The notes: generated by a model not told the origin, from the letters alone. A stretch of 64,000 bases of DNA from Chitinophagaceae bacterium (GCA_028288405.1 JAQBNS010000037.1:36746-100745); one strand, 5' to 3'; shown: positions 9,479 to 18,113, numbered from the stretch's first letter. Made by a program: numbers and translations.

Positions 9479-10349
9479 AAGAAACTTGTATTTCGTTAGA
9501 GCCATAATTATCCAACTTAATGGCTTCGTTACTGAATTCGTAACGGTATCCTATTTTCAATTTAGGACTGATGGAAACCCTTGCATAAGCTCCAAAGTTA
9601 ACGGGAGAACTATAACTCACACCCGCCACGAAGGTTTGATTGAATTCAAATCCTAAGTTTACATAGACGTTCAAGGGTTTGTTCTGGTAATACCTTACCA
9701 TTAAACTCGGTTCGAAGGCAATGAATTCATTCAGGTCTTTTTTAATACCTGTGATCAAAAACAAGTTTCTTTTTAGGGTAGACTTACTTTTTTCATTGTC
9801 ATAAAACACTTTATTCGGATCAATGAAAAACAAATCCGGAGAGGATAAACCCATGTAAAATTTCTTCTTCTTGAAATATGCTCCGGGACCTATTCTTACT
9901 AAAGTACCTTTGTTTGAATTCATGCTGATGTAAGCATCGTTAGCATCCCATACAAAAGCCTGATCAAAGTTATTGTTGACAAAACTCACTCCTCCTTTTA
10001 ATCCAAATTGAAAAAATGATTCTTTGTCTATTTTGATTCTGTAACTCACATTGATATTCATATCGAGTAGCAATTGAGAACCGATTTTATAACGGTTGAT
10101 CACACCACCCAAACCGATGTTCCTTCTCAATGGCGCTTCTACTGTAGCCAGTTGCGTATTGGGAGCACCTTTCAAACTCGTCCATTGCGAACGATGGATC
10201 ACATTGGCAACGAGTCCTGTTGAGGAACCCGCATAAGCAGGGTTATAATACAACTGCACATATTGAAACTGACCTATTGTGGGCGACAGCTGTGCCTGCG
10301 ATGCAAAAGGAATAGTTAAAAGCAAAAAGAGAATGTAAATGTTCTTCAT
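9465..10349 (-). CDS. PorP/SprF-family type IX secretion outer-membrane protein
   Basis: 294 residues with a clear signal peptide (cleavage about 'ASQA^QL') and the PorP/SprF signature near the mature N-terminus: 'QYVQLYYNPAYAG' followed by 'RSQWTSLKGAP' and 'IGLGG'. The rest is alternating beta strands expected to form an outer-membrane barrel. PorP/SprF paralogues are commonly encoded next to proteins with type B sorting domains, and SprF is needed for secretion of the type B substrate SprB in Flavobacterium. Here the protein is 33 bp downstream of just such a substrate and overlaps the CHAT gene downstream. The inferred role is a dedicated T9SS partner for the adhesin, for the CHAT protein, or for both. 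Confidence 0.9.
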   Translation of the reverse strand: MKNIYILFLLLTIPFASQAQLSPTIGQFQYVQLYYNPAYAGSSTGLVANVIHRSQWTSLKGAPNTQLATVEAPLRRNIGLGGVINRYKIGSQLLLDMNINVSYRIKIDKESFFQFGLKGGVSFVNNNFDQAFVWDANDAYISMNSNKGTLVRIGPGAYFKKKKFYMGLSSPDLFFIDPNKVFYDNEKSKSTLKRNLFLITGIKKDLNEFIAFEPSLMVRYYQNKPLNVYVNLGFEFNQTFVAGVSYSSPVNFGAYARVSISPKLKIGYRYEFSNEAIKLDNYGSNEIQVSYGFN

Positions 10350-10382
10350 CAGAAAGAAAGCAAAGCTATGGAGTATGGTATA

Positions 10383-13300
10383 TTATCGGATCACTGTAAA
10401 ATTACCTTTCAACTGTCTTCTGACGGTGCCAATGTGATCAAACTCACGGAATATAAAGTAATAGACACCATTACCCAAATCTCTTCCTGAAGAGTCCGTT
10501 GCTGTCCAGTTGTTTTGGTAGTCTTTGGCATAAAACAATTTATTACCTGCCGCATCGACAATCAATAAGTCATTGCCTTGAGAAAGATCCGTGTAACCAA
10601 TGACCAGCGCATTATTTAAGTTGTCACCATTGGCTGTAATGATTTCATTGGCCTTCAAAGCAATTTCCGCTACAGGAGATGTAACGATGAGAACAAGGCT
10701 CGCTTTATTGGATACATAGCCATTTGCATCCGTAACGGTATACTGAATAGAATCTGTACCGATGAACGCTTCGAAAGCCTGGAAGGTTAATAAGCCCGTT
10801 GTATCTATAGTAAAGATACCGATACCCGGTTTGAAGTATTTGGTTTGCAAGCCTGAGTTTTCAGAATCAATGTCAATCAACATCGGTGAAAGATTGATAC
10901 TCGCAGTGGTACCGTAATCGTTATCGGCGAGTCTGACTGTTTTTTCTTCCGCTATCAACATCTGCAAGGTATCATTCACTGCTACCGGTTTGGTAAGCGT
11001 CGGATAGATGGTCACACTCGCATCGTTGGAATAAGCTGTTTCAAAATTCGTATCACCGGGAGCCGTCGCTCTAATGAATACCGTTCCTAGAGCAACAGGA
11101 GTAATGACGCCACCCGATGTTATGGTCACTGCGTTGACGTCTCCTCCTACAATAGAATAGGTCAATGGCTGATCGTAATTGGTCGTTGCCTTCAATTGAA
11201 AAGGTCCGCCGGCTAAGTCTGAACCACGTGATTCAAGCGTCACATGCGTAACGGCTTTACCGATGTATAAGGTGTAGGAAGCAGTATCTGCGGTATAAAA
11301 TTGTGAAGCCGCCTGAAAGGCTTTTATGGTGATCGGATTGTCTACACAGGTCAAGGTGACATAACCATCAGTGCTAATCGTAGCGCAACTTGTAGACGTC
11401 ACAATAGCATAGGTAATAGCACCTGTACTTCTGAGCGGAGCAAAATTATGTTTAAATGGAGCATCGCCATTACTTTTAAATAAATTCGGCGACTCAAAAC
11501 TCAATTGCGGATCAATGAGACAAGTACCGATCGTCAATACCATTGCATCAGACGTTGATCCGCATCCACTGGAGGTCAACGTCAAAGTCACAGAACCCGC
11601 TGTTCTATCGGCAGCAGATGGAGTGTAAGCTGCTCCTGAGGCCATATTAGGATTGGCAAGTGTACCCGAACCAGAAGATGTCCAAGTACTGGTCGAAGCT
11701 CCTGTAGTACTACCGCTAAGTAAAATATTCGTGCTGTTAGAACACATCGTAAGGTCAGCTCCTGCGTTCGCCGTTGGCGCCGGTGTAATAGTCAAAGTCA
11801 TTGCATCCGTTACAGAATTGCAACTTCCATTTCCTGTTGAGAGCAATGAAAAGGTTACTGTAGTTGCAACAGTCGCATTGCTTTCTGAGGCAGATGGTAT
11901 GTATATGGTATTAAGTGACGTTGGATTGGCAATGGTTCCTGAACCACTGACTATCATCCACTGTCCGCCTGTCGCATTGTTTACAGAACCATTTAAGTTA
12001 ATGTTACCGGCAGGAGTACAAGTTGATTGATCCGCACCTGCATTCACAACGGGTGAAGCAGTAATAGTCAACACTATATTATCTGACACCGCGGTACAAG
12101 AAGCACCATTACCGGTTGTCATAGCGGTTAAAGTCACTGTTCCGGCTGCTATTTCCGCTGTGGTAGGTTGATAAGTAATTGAAGCAGAAGTCGCATTAGG
12201 GGCAAAGGAACCGCCGCCGCCCGACCAGGCTACACCTGTAGCAATAGTTTTTGCAGCAGTTAGGGATACTGTCGCATTGGCGCAAAATGTTTGATCCGGA
12301 CCGGCATTGACCGTTGGTGCAGCTGTGATGGTAATCGTTTTACTACCGTTGATAGGTGTACATAACCCATTTCCTGTGGAGGTCAATGTTAAAGTAACAC
12401 TACCTGATGCTTTCTCGCCAGCACTAGGAATATAAGTGGCATTTAATGTATTGAGATTCGGAGTAAAACTTCCCGATCCTCCCGTCCAAGTTCCGCCGGT
12501 TGCATTAGTTACTGTACCTCCTAATGCCACACCACCGGAAGCGTTTGCACATAGGGTTTGATTCCCGCCTGCATTGACTACAGGTTTAGGATTGATCGTA
12601 ATGGTTACCTGATCACTGATGGTGGGGGCACACGTTGTAGTACCAACGCTCACTTGCAACACAACCGTCAAATTACCAGGGCCTGTATGGTTCTGTTCTG
12701 CGGTGCCGAGTGTATAGATTGGGAAGTAAGTCGTAGCATTCGATAAACTACCACCTCCACTCACAACCGTCCAGGTAGGTGAACCCGTTACACCCACTCC
12801 GTTTCCTGATAAGTTAACAGAAGGTGACGTCGCACAAATGGTCTGATCGGAGCCGGCAGATACGGTACTAGGACAAGCAACTACAGTAGCAAAAGTAGAA
12901 AACTTAGAGGTTGAATTTGGAGCAACAGCAAGTGTAGTTGTTACTGTTATTTTATCTCCTATTGTAAAAGAAAAAGCTTGGGAAGACCAATTACCCGAGC
13001 CATCTGCAGTCGCTGATCCGATATAAGTACTTCCCTGTGTGCTCTGTAAACCATCCCATTTATAGATTTCTACATAACCACCGTTACCGGCGCCGGTGCC
13101 TACTATCTTTCCCGTATTAACTGAAGTGATGGCTGGCACTGTAATCGTATTGTTAATAGCACCTGTTGTGTTATTAGAAAATAGGTTCTGATTGACTTTA
13201 ACGGAACTAAGAGTAGCTCCAGTCATGTCTATGCCATAATTAGTAGAGTTGTTGATGGTATTTCCTTGAATTGTGATGTTACTATACGTACCTGTACCAA

Positions 13301-14195
13301 AAGCAATACCATAAGAGTTTGCAGCAACCGTCCCCATCTTATTCCCTAGAATCGAGATGTTACTGGCTCCAGAAGTTCCATAAAGATAGATGGACCTGCC
13401 GCCCGATGCTGAGCCATCAAATTGATTGCCCTCTCCTGCTCCTAAGCCTCCGATATCGACATAATTCATGTAGGCACACTGGATAGCGCTACAATTAGTA
13501 CCCAAACCTAAATTAACAGTGCCGGTATAATCGGTACCAAATTTATTGCCTTGCACAAAAATCTTGGTGGAGGCAGTCATACCTCCTATATTGTATAGAT
13601 GAATACACGTTCCGTTGGTTAATGCCGTATAAAAAACATTACCATCTCCTGCATTGGGACCTCCTATGATTCCTCCCGAAGACGCTCCTGAAACATACAT
13701 GCCTACCCCCTGACTGATCGCACTAGCATTGGCTGTGGTACCTGTAGAATTTGTATTGAAGAAACAACTCTTGATGTTAAAGTTAGTCGCTCCGGAAACG
13801 TAGATACAATTGGAAGCATAATTTTGAAAGGTAATTCCTTTTATGCTGATGCCAGTGGCACTCAATTGTAATCCATTGGCAATCGATCCATTACCTGCAA
13901 TGGTTACTTTATTATTACCGGCCGACCAACCTATTCCTACTCCTACTGTAGCATCAATATTAACACCTTGTGTAATGGAAAGAGTACTGAGGAGGGTAAT
14001 GGTCATTGGAGCATTAAAGTAAATATTATCTCCACTACTTGCACCTGCGATAATAGTCCTTAGGCTACCAGGTCCTGTATCAGCATTACTTGTAACAGTA
14101 TAACTTATTGCATGAGATTGGCTATAAAGAGCCAGTGATAAAAACGATAAAAAAAAGAAGCGCAAAAATAGTGAGCGAGTAATTATTCTTTCCAT
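10383..14195 (-). CDS. Giant beta-helix/Ig-like surface protein with type B (gliding-motility-associated) sorting domain
   Basis: 1270 residues. Signal peptide 1-29 ends 'YSQSHA'. Residues about 31-340 read as a right-handed parallel beta-helix, starting with the typical 'TSNADTGPGSLRTII' and followed by many short N/G/T-rich turns. Five tandem Ig/PKD-like modules follow (about 440-900), each starting with an 'AG-x-[DN]-[QL]-x-x-C' pattern. Two further beta-sandwich segments lead to a C-terminal domain (about 1180-1270) with 'NEIITANGDNLNN' and a closing 'GNFTVIR', which matches the CHU_C/type B sorting domain. It is expected to be secreted by T9SS and displayed on the cell surface, perhaps as an adhesin. 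It is the first gene of the adhesin-PorP-CHAT cassette. Confidence 0.88.
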   Translation of the reverse strand: MERIITRSLFLRFFFLSFLSLALYSQSHAISYTVTSNADTGPGSLRTIIAGASSGDNIYFNAPMTITLLSTLSITQGVNIDATVGVGIGWSAGNNKVTIAGNGSIANGLQLSATGISIKGITFQNYASNCIYVSGATNFNIKSCFFNTNSTGTTANASAISQGVGMYVSGASSGGIIGGPNAGDGNVFYTALTNGTCIHLYNIGGMTASTKIFVQGNKFGTDYTGTVNLGLGTNCSAIQCAYMNYVDIGGLGAGEGNQFDGSASGGRSIYLYGTSGASNISILGNKMGTVAANSYGIAFGTGTYSNITIQGNTINNSTNYGIDMTGATLSSVKVNQNLFSNNTTGAINNTITVPAITSVNTGKIVGTGAGNGGYVEIYKWDGLQSTQGSTYIGSATADGSGNWSSQAFSFTIGDKITVTTTLAVAPNSTSKFSTFATVVACPSTVSAGSDQTICATSPSVNLSGNGVGVTGSPTWTVVSGGGSLSNATTYFPIYTLGTAEQNHTGPGNLTVVLQVSVGTTTCAPTISDQVTITINPKPVVNAGGNQTLCANASGGVALGGTVTNATGGTWTGGSGSFTPNLNTLNATYIPSAGEKASGSVTLTLTSTGNGLCTPINGSKTITITAAPTVNAGPDQTFCANATVSLTAAKTIATGVAWSGGGGSFAPNATSASITYQPTTAEIAAGTVTLTAMTTGNGASCTAVSDNIVLTITASPVVNAGADQSTCTPAGNINLNGSVNNATGGQWMIVSGSGTIANPTSLNTIYIPSASESNATVATTVTFSLLSTGNGSCNSVTDAMTLTITPAPTANAGADLTMCSNSTNILLSGSTTGASTSTWTSSGSGTLANPNMASGAAYTPSAADRTAGSVTLTLTSSGCGSTSDAMVLTIGTCLIDPQLSFESPNLFKSNGDAPFKHNFAPLRSTGAITYAIVTSTSCATISTDGYVTLTCVDNPITIKAFQAASQFYTADTASYTLYIGKAVTHVTLESRGSDLAGGPFQLKATTNYDQPLTYSIVGGDVNAVTITSGGVITPVALGTVFIRATAPGDTNFETAYSNDASVTIYPTLTKPVAVNDTLQMLIAEEKTVRLADNDYGTTASINLSPMLIDIDSENSGLQTKYFKPGIGIFTIDTTGLLTFQAFEAFIGTDSIQYTVTDANGYVSNKASLVLIVTSPVAEIALKANEIITANGDNLNNALVIGYTDLSQGNDLLIVDAAGNKLFYAKDYQNNWTATDSSGRDLGNGVYYFIFREFDHIGTVRRQLKGNFTVIR

Positions 14196-14337
14196 AAAAT
14201 GAAGTTATCGTTTTAAAAGCAAAATATTGGTATTCAAACTACACATTCTATGATGTTTAGAAAAACAATAGGTTTAAACATCAAGAGATTAAAATTACCT
14301 GATTTTCAGATGACCTTCAAGGCAGTCAATTAAACGC

Positions 14338-14370
14338 AGAACGCTCTTTTAGGTTGTAAAAGAGCGTTCT
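14338..14370 (-). terminator. Strong hairpin between the T9SS remnant and the adhesin gene
   Basis: A perfect 14-bp stem (14338-14351 with 14357-14370, AGAACGCTCTTTTA) and a 5-nt loop GGTTG. It lies downstream of the minus-strand T9SS remnant and upstream of the adhesin gene, so it should isolate the cassette from upstream transcription. The U-tract on the minus strand is poor, so a terminator role is likely but not certain. Confidence 0.6.
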
Positions 14371-14398
14371 AGTTATCCACAGTAAAGCATATAAGCTT

Positions 14399-14863
14399 CT
14401 ATTGCTTGATTATTTTTAATCTTTCCTTTCCCTGAGGGGTTTCCAGTTCTGCTATATATAAGCCTGAACGAAGTAATGCCCCCATTTCAATGGTTTCTCC
14501 GGCCTTTATGTTGACCATGGATTCACATTCTTTTCCATTGAGGTCATACAAGGTCAACTTGCTGCCTTCCGGCAAGGAATTAGGCAGTTGAAGAAACAAA
14601 CTGTTGTGGAAAGGATTGGGATAAGCCAAAAGTAAAGTCTCCCCTGCGCTATTATTGATCGCTGTCACTGTTGAAGCGTCTTCTATTCGTGTATTGGCTA
14701 AACGCCCGTTGATGTACGCCTGTACATTTCCGATATCCTGCTTAGTGGGCGCATGATCCTTTGTAATCACATCCAGGAATAGGACAGCTTCAGTGCTGTT
14801 GATTCCTTGACTGCTGGAAGCACTGAGCAAGACGACTTCTTCTGCCAAATCATTATAGACCAC
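14399..14863 (-). pseudogene. 5'-truncated T9SS protein keeping its type A sorting domain
   Basis: The only start is a weak GTG at 14863, with an in-frame stop four codons upstream. There is no signal peptide, although the C-terminus (about residues 75-154) is a type A T9SS sorting domain: 'LLLAYPNPFHNSL' then 'KLTLYDLNGKE' and a final 'KERLKIIKQ'. A sorting domain without an export signal cannot reach the T9SS, so this is best read as the tail of a gene that lost its 5' part. A REP hairpin and the RAYT transposase gene lie directly upstream, which is consistent with mobile-element damage. Alternatively it is a shortened gene with an unrecognised start. Confidence 0.6.
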
Positions 14864-14891
14864 TGAAACACTTTAATTACAAACTACTGCC

Positions 14892-14914
14892 TTGTTTCGT
14901 GTCCCACGAAACAA
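14892..14914. repeat. REP hairpin R1 beside the RAYT gene
   Basis: A 10-bp perfect stem TTGTTTCGTG / CACGAAACAA around a TCC loop. It is on the 3' side of the minus-strand RAYT gene. The same GTTTCGTG or GTTTGTG core with a TCC (or complementary GGA) loop occurs three more times on the other side of the gene. Confidence 0.85.
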
Positions 14915-14935
14915 ACCAATAAACCCTTGTTCAAA

Positions 14936-15505
14936 CTACCAATACCCAAACTCCTCCCTCAAATCTTTCACAAAAGAAAAGTCTTTCTCACCCCTGCCAT
15001 AGAAATTTGCTGTTGAATAAATATAATCACACAGATCATCTGCCAATCGCCAATGCTTAGATACCGGATTCCGATGAATATAATTTAACTTTTGTTCAGC
15101 CACAGCCGGAGTATATAAATGCACCGCCAATGAATCCCTTCGCCAAAACTCATGCTCTTTGTTGCGTGCCTGTACAGCGTATCTTGCTAGTCTTCCTTTT
15201 CCTTCAGTCAACAACATTTTCCTGAATTCATGAGCCGTATACTTCAAAAAAGAAATGTGTGGTTTTTCTTTTCCATTCATACTTTTCATTCGCCAAATAA
15301 AGTGAACATGATTGGGCATGATAACGAAAGCGAAGACCTCTATTTTCTGCTTTTCACTTAGGTAGGTTAATGAATCAAGGATGACTTTTTTATAGCGATC
15401 TTCTTGCAATAAATATTGCCATTGATTGATGGTGGCGGTCCAGAAATAGATTTGGCCGAGGGCCATGTAGGACTTTCGTTTGTAGTCAGCGGTGTTGATG
15501 TTCAT
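14936..15505 (-). mobile_element. REP-associated tyrosine transposase (RAYT, Y1/IS200-like)
   Basis: 189-residue single-strand transposase of the Y1/HUH superfamily. The HUH metal-binding pair is seen at residues 66 and 68 in 'MPNHVHFIW', and the probable catalytic tyrosine is Y142 in 'LNYIHRNPVSKHW', a typical RAYT signature. Length is near normal for the family and the frame is intact, so it may be active. RAYTs are domesticated enzymes thought to mobilise short REP palindromes. Four hairpins of one family flank this gene (14892-14914, 15551-15574, 15596-15620, 15681-15697), which supports the call. The preferred ATG at 15505 follows an AT-rich region; an internal ATG at about 15466 is possible. 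Confidence 0.9.
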
Positions 15506-15550
15506 AATTGAAAAATGTTTAGATTAAAAAATGTGGTTTGTTAATTATAC

Positions 15551-15574
15551 GTGTTTCGTGAGGACACGAAACAC
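15551..15574. repeat. REP hairpin R2
   Basis: Stem GTGTTTCGTG (15551-15560) with CACGAAACAC (15565-15574), loop AGGA. It is in the opposite orientation to R1 as judged by the loop, so the RAYT gene is bracketed by inverted REPs. Confidence 0.85.
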
Positions 15575-15595
15575 TGCGTTGGTGGGTTAGTGTTT

Positions 15596-15620
15596 AATGG
15601 TTTGTGGGACACAAACCATT
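15596..15620. repeat. REP hairpin R3
   Basis: 11-bp perfect stem AATGGTTTGTG (15596-15606) with CACAAACCATT (15610-15620), loop GGA. The core differs from R1/R2 (GTTTGTG for GTTTCGTG) but pairing is kept on both arms. Confidence 0.85.
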
Positions 15621-15673
15621 GCGGTTAAAAATGTTTTTAATTAAAAGCCTTGGTTTGTTTGTATACCTCATCC

Positions 15674-15700
15674 AGCCTTGGTTTGTATCCCACAAACAAA
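15674..15700. repeat. REP hairpin R4, degenerate
   Basis: GTTTGT (15681-15686) pairs with ACAAAC (15692-15697) around ATCCC, keeping the TCC loop of R1. The preceding AGCCTTGGTTTGT also occurs as a direct copy at about 15647-15659. This is a shorter, partly decayed member of the RAYT-linked REP family. Confidence 0.65.
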
Positions 15701-15789
15701 TCTAAAAACAACCCATTAAAATCATAGACATAAAAAAATTCCGCTACGCTTCTCGCACAACCGGATTTCTATAACTCTCAAAATTAAGA

Positions 15790-15915
15790 TTACTCGTTAA
15801 ACACCATCTTCGCAATCTTATCGTTCGGCTTAATCTGATTGATTATATCCAATTCTACTACTTTACCGAAGCAAGTGTATACACTGTCGAAGTGAGAAGT
15901 TCTGTTTTTGCTGTG
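15790..15915 (-). pseudogene. Cyclophilin-type peptidyl-prolyl isomerase fragment (3' end only)
   Basis: Read on the minus strand, this stretch encodes about 41 residues closely matching the C-terminus of the intact cyclophilin at 22628-23062: 'TSHFDSVYTCFGKVVE' here against 'TSHLDRVHTCFGKVVE' there, then 'QIKPNDKIAK', ending at a TAA in the same place. One residue is missing (the Gly after VVE), the N-terminal two thirds are absent, and the homology stops at about 15915, before AT-rich noncoding DNA. No start codon is available. It is a remnant of a duplicated or replaced copy, 70 bp beyond the last REP. The rest of the 617-bp gap between RAYT and the sigma gene holds the REPs and the sigma gene's upstream region. 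Confidence 0.85.
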
Positions 15916-16007
15916 TTAGATAAATAACAGTGGAATCCCTGACTCTAAAAAACATTCTAAAAAAACTCATAAATTGACATTCAGTCAGCTTTTTTCTAAC
16001 GCAACCA

Positions 16008-16039
16008 ATTGATATTGCAGAAATTAATACCTATTTTTA
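16008..16039 (+). promoter_or_regulatory. Possible Bacteroidota-type promoter for the ECF sigma operon
   Basis: ATTG at 16008-16011 and TATTTTTA at 16032-16039 are separated by 20 bp, close to the Bacteroidota sigma-A consensus of TTTG, 19-21 bp, TAnnTTTG (one mismatch in each box). It would give a leader of about 77 nt before the ATG at 16123. This is a pattern match only. Confidence 0.3.
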
Positions 16040-16122
16040 AGTAGTACAACACTGATTTTTATCAAACGAGTAAACTTTAAGACATTTTTGGGGAACATTA
16101 GTGGTCATCATGAATCTTATAC

Positions 16123-16713
16123 ATGTTAGACGAGAAAGACATAATTAAAGGATGTAAAAAATCTGAAAGTTCTTCTCAGCAAGTACTTTACAATCTATAC
16201 AAACAAAAGATGTATGGAGTATGCCTGCGCTATATCTCCGATAAGGATGAGGCCAAGGATGTCCTGCAGGATGGATTTGTGAAAGTATTTCAAAATTTCG
16301 CTCAATACAAAGGTGATGGTTCCCTGGAAGGATGGATACGAAGAGTGATCGTAAATACAGCACTCACCTACCTCAGAAAAAAGAAGAAAATTGTATTTGA
16401 ACCGTTGACAACGGACGAGCAGTTAAGTGACAGCAATAGCCAGGAACAATCTACCGCTCTTTCCGAGATAGACTTTACAGAAGAAGAATTACTAGCTACC
16501 ATTAATTTATTGCCGGATGATTTCAAGATTGTCTTTAATTTATTCTGTTTAGAAAATTATTCCCATAAAGAGATTTCAGAATTAATAAAAATTAATGAGA
16601 ATACTTCCAGGTCAAGATTAAACAGGGCGCGTCATCTGTTGCAAAACTATTTATTAAAAATGATTGCAGTCAGAGAGCAACAAACCGGCAAGTCCCAAAA
16701 CATTTTATTGTAA
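16123..16713 (+). CDS. ECF-type RNA polymerase sigma factor
   Basis: 196 residues. Region 2 (about 20-90) contains 'DEAKDVLQDGFVKVFQNF', the standard ECF sigma-2 helix, followed by 'GSLEGWIRRVIVNTALTYLR'. Region 4 (about 130-185) contains 'LPDDFKIVFNLFCLENYSHKEI' in two parts, with the helix-turn-helix before 'SRSRLNRARHLLQ'. The stop is directly followed by the ATG of a single-pass membrane protein, then a beta-barrel gene and a LamG lipoprotein gene at 5-bp spacings, so this is the first gene of a four-gene operon. By the usual organisation, the next gene should be its membrane-bound regulator. Confidence 0.9.
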   Translation: MLDEKDIIKGCKKSESSSQQVLYNLYKQKMYGVCLRYISDKDEAKDVLQDGFVKVFQNFAQYKGDGSLEGWIRRVIVNTALTYLRKKKKIVFEPLTTDEQLSDSNSQEQSTALSEIDFTEEELLATINLLPDDFKIVFNLFCLENYSHKEISELIKINENTSRSRLNRARHLLQNYLLKMIAVREQQTGKSQNILL

Positions 16714-17313
16714 ATGGCAGAAGAAGAAAAAAATAGCATAGACGATATCTTTAGTAAAAAGCTAAGCGATTATACGCCTTCCGAGCCCCTCGAAAAGGCA
16801 AGCTGGGAGGCTATTCACTCTAAGCTGGATAAAAATATGTTTTATCGTTTTAAGCTCACTCATTTTAATGTTTACTATTGTGCCTTTATTCTCTTCTCTA
16901 CTTCCTATACCCTATTCAGTATAAGTAATGATTTAATTTCATCTTCTGTTTCTCCTGCATCCGGCATTCAGATAAGCGATACACTGCGTCAGCAAAGCGA
17001 TGAAGTGAATCCTCTCATCACATCTCCTTCATCTTCCTCTCCCGCCTCGAAAGAAGGTGTACAGCAAAGAAAACAAACACGAAACAATGCTGCCGAAGAA
17101 TCATCCAGTGCTACGAATGCTTTGGCGGTTGATCCCAACGAGGCCTCTTCCAAAGATACGGTGTTAGTATTGCCTGTTTCACCTGTTGAACCTGTTCAAA
17201 AAGAAAAAATAACAGACGTCAAGCAACCCAAAAACATACGTTATGTCTATAAAAGAGATACTATTTTTCAGTATGATACAGTAGACGTAAAAAAGAAGAA
17301 AAAGAAAAAATAA
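16714..17313 (+). CDS. Single-pass membrane protein, putative anti-sigma partner
   Basis: 199 residues, with the start immediately after the sigma stop codon. The N-terminal 45 residues carry 'IDDIFSKKLSDY' and 'KASWEAIHSKLD', a pattern frequent in Bacteroidota membrane proteins encoded behind ECF sigma factors. One membrane segment is predicted at about 50-71. The periplasmic part (about 75-190) is low-complexity Ser/Pro/Thr-rich and ends in 'KRDTIFQYDTVDV' and seven lysines. No zinc-binding anti-sigma motif is seen, so the anti-sigma role rests on position and N-terminal pattern. The poly-lysine tail is unusual and could contact anionic lipid or peptidoglycan. Confidence 0.65.
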   Translation: MAEEEKNSIDDIFSKKLSDYTPSEPLEKASWEAIHSKLDKNMFYRFKLTHFNVYYCAFILFSTSYTLFSISNDLISSSVSPASGIQISDTLRQQSDEVNPLITSPSSSSPASKEGVQQRKQTRNNAAEESSSATNALAVDPNEASSKDTVLVLPVSPVEPVQKEKITDVKQPKNIRYVYKRDTIFQYDTVDVKKKKKKK

Positions 17314-17318
17314 GTTTT

Positions 17319-18113
17319 ATGAAATTTTTTATTACGACTCTTTTTTTAGGTATTTCCTGTTTCAGTTATTCACAAGGTTTAGATTCTACTGGTGCTGTTC
17401 AAATAAATACAGATACTGTAATCATTATTGAAGAACCGGTAGTCGTTACCAAAACGGTATATGTTCAAAAGAAAACAGAGAAGCCTATCACCAAACTCAG
17501 CGCCTATTACTTGTCCTTCAATGCAACAGGTAGCGTCAACAAAGATCATTACGATGTATGTCCAACCGGCGATTGCGAGGCTTACTTTGATCGGCTCAAG
17601 CAAACTACTCACCCTTACCTTAACAATTCTTATGAGTTAAGTTTAAGCTATTCTCCATCCAGCATATATACAGAACTTGGTCTATCCTATTCCATCTACC
17701 GTGATAAATTCAGCTATACAGATCTAAACAACGGCAACCATGAAGACCTTAACAAATACCAATACTTAGATATCAATCTGGGTTCGGGATATTGGTTTAA
17801 GAAAAAGAAGCGTGCTTTGTCTTTGCTTGTTTTAGGAGGAATCAGCGCCAGTAAATTACTCTCCGCTTCAGGCACGACATTGAGCAAAAAAAATTCTGAC
17901 AGTATTGTATCTTTAACAGATCAAGTACAGCTATTCGACTATGCCTATAGAGTCTACGCTAAAGTAAAGGTACTTTATAAGCTCTCTGATAGATGGGCTG
18001 TTCAAATAGGTATTGATTATGCCTATGATCTGCGCTCCATTAAGACGAGCGACATTTACATACGTCAACGAAACGTATTTGGACTTACTGCAGGATTAAT
18101 GTATAATTTTTAG
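17319..18113 (+). CDS. Outer-membrane beta-barrel protein, unknown function
   Basis: 264 residues with a signal peptide ending at about 'CFSYSQG'. After a short linker with repeated Thr/Val 'TDTVIIIEEPVVV', the protein shows alternating hydrophobic strands and ends in 'GLTAGLMYNF', with the terminal Phe expected of a barrel recognised by BamA. It starts 5 bp after the putative anti-sigma gene. The linker resembles the tail of that upstream protein ('RDTIFQYDTV'), so the two may meet in the periplasm and link barrel state to the sigma factor; that link is inference. Confidence 0.7.
   Translation: MKFFITTLFLGISCFSYSQGLDSTGAVQINTDTVIIIEEPVVVTKTVYVQKKTEKPITKLSAYYLSFNATGSVNKDHYDVCPTGDCEAYFDRLKQTTHPYLNNSYELSLSYSPSSIYTELGLSYSIYRDKFSYTDLNNGNHEDLNKYQYLDINLGSGYWFKKKKRALSLLVLGGISASKLLSASGTTLSKKNSDSIVSLTDQVQLFDYAYRVYAKVKVLYKLSDRWAVQIGIDYAYDLRSIKTSDIYIRQRNVFGLTAGLMYNF

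Noticed and set aside
11653..12030. 125-residue plus-strand open frame
   Set aside because: Antisense to the Ig-like repeats of the adhesin; the repetitive, valine/proline-rich translation follows from the repeat codons.
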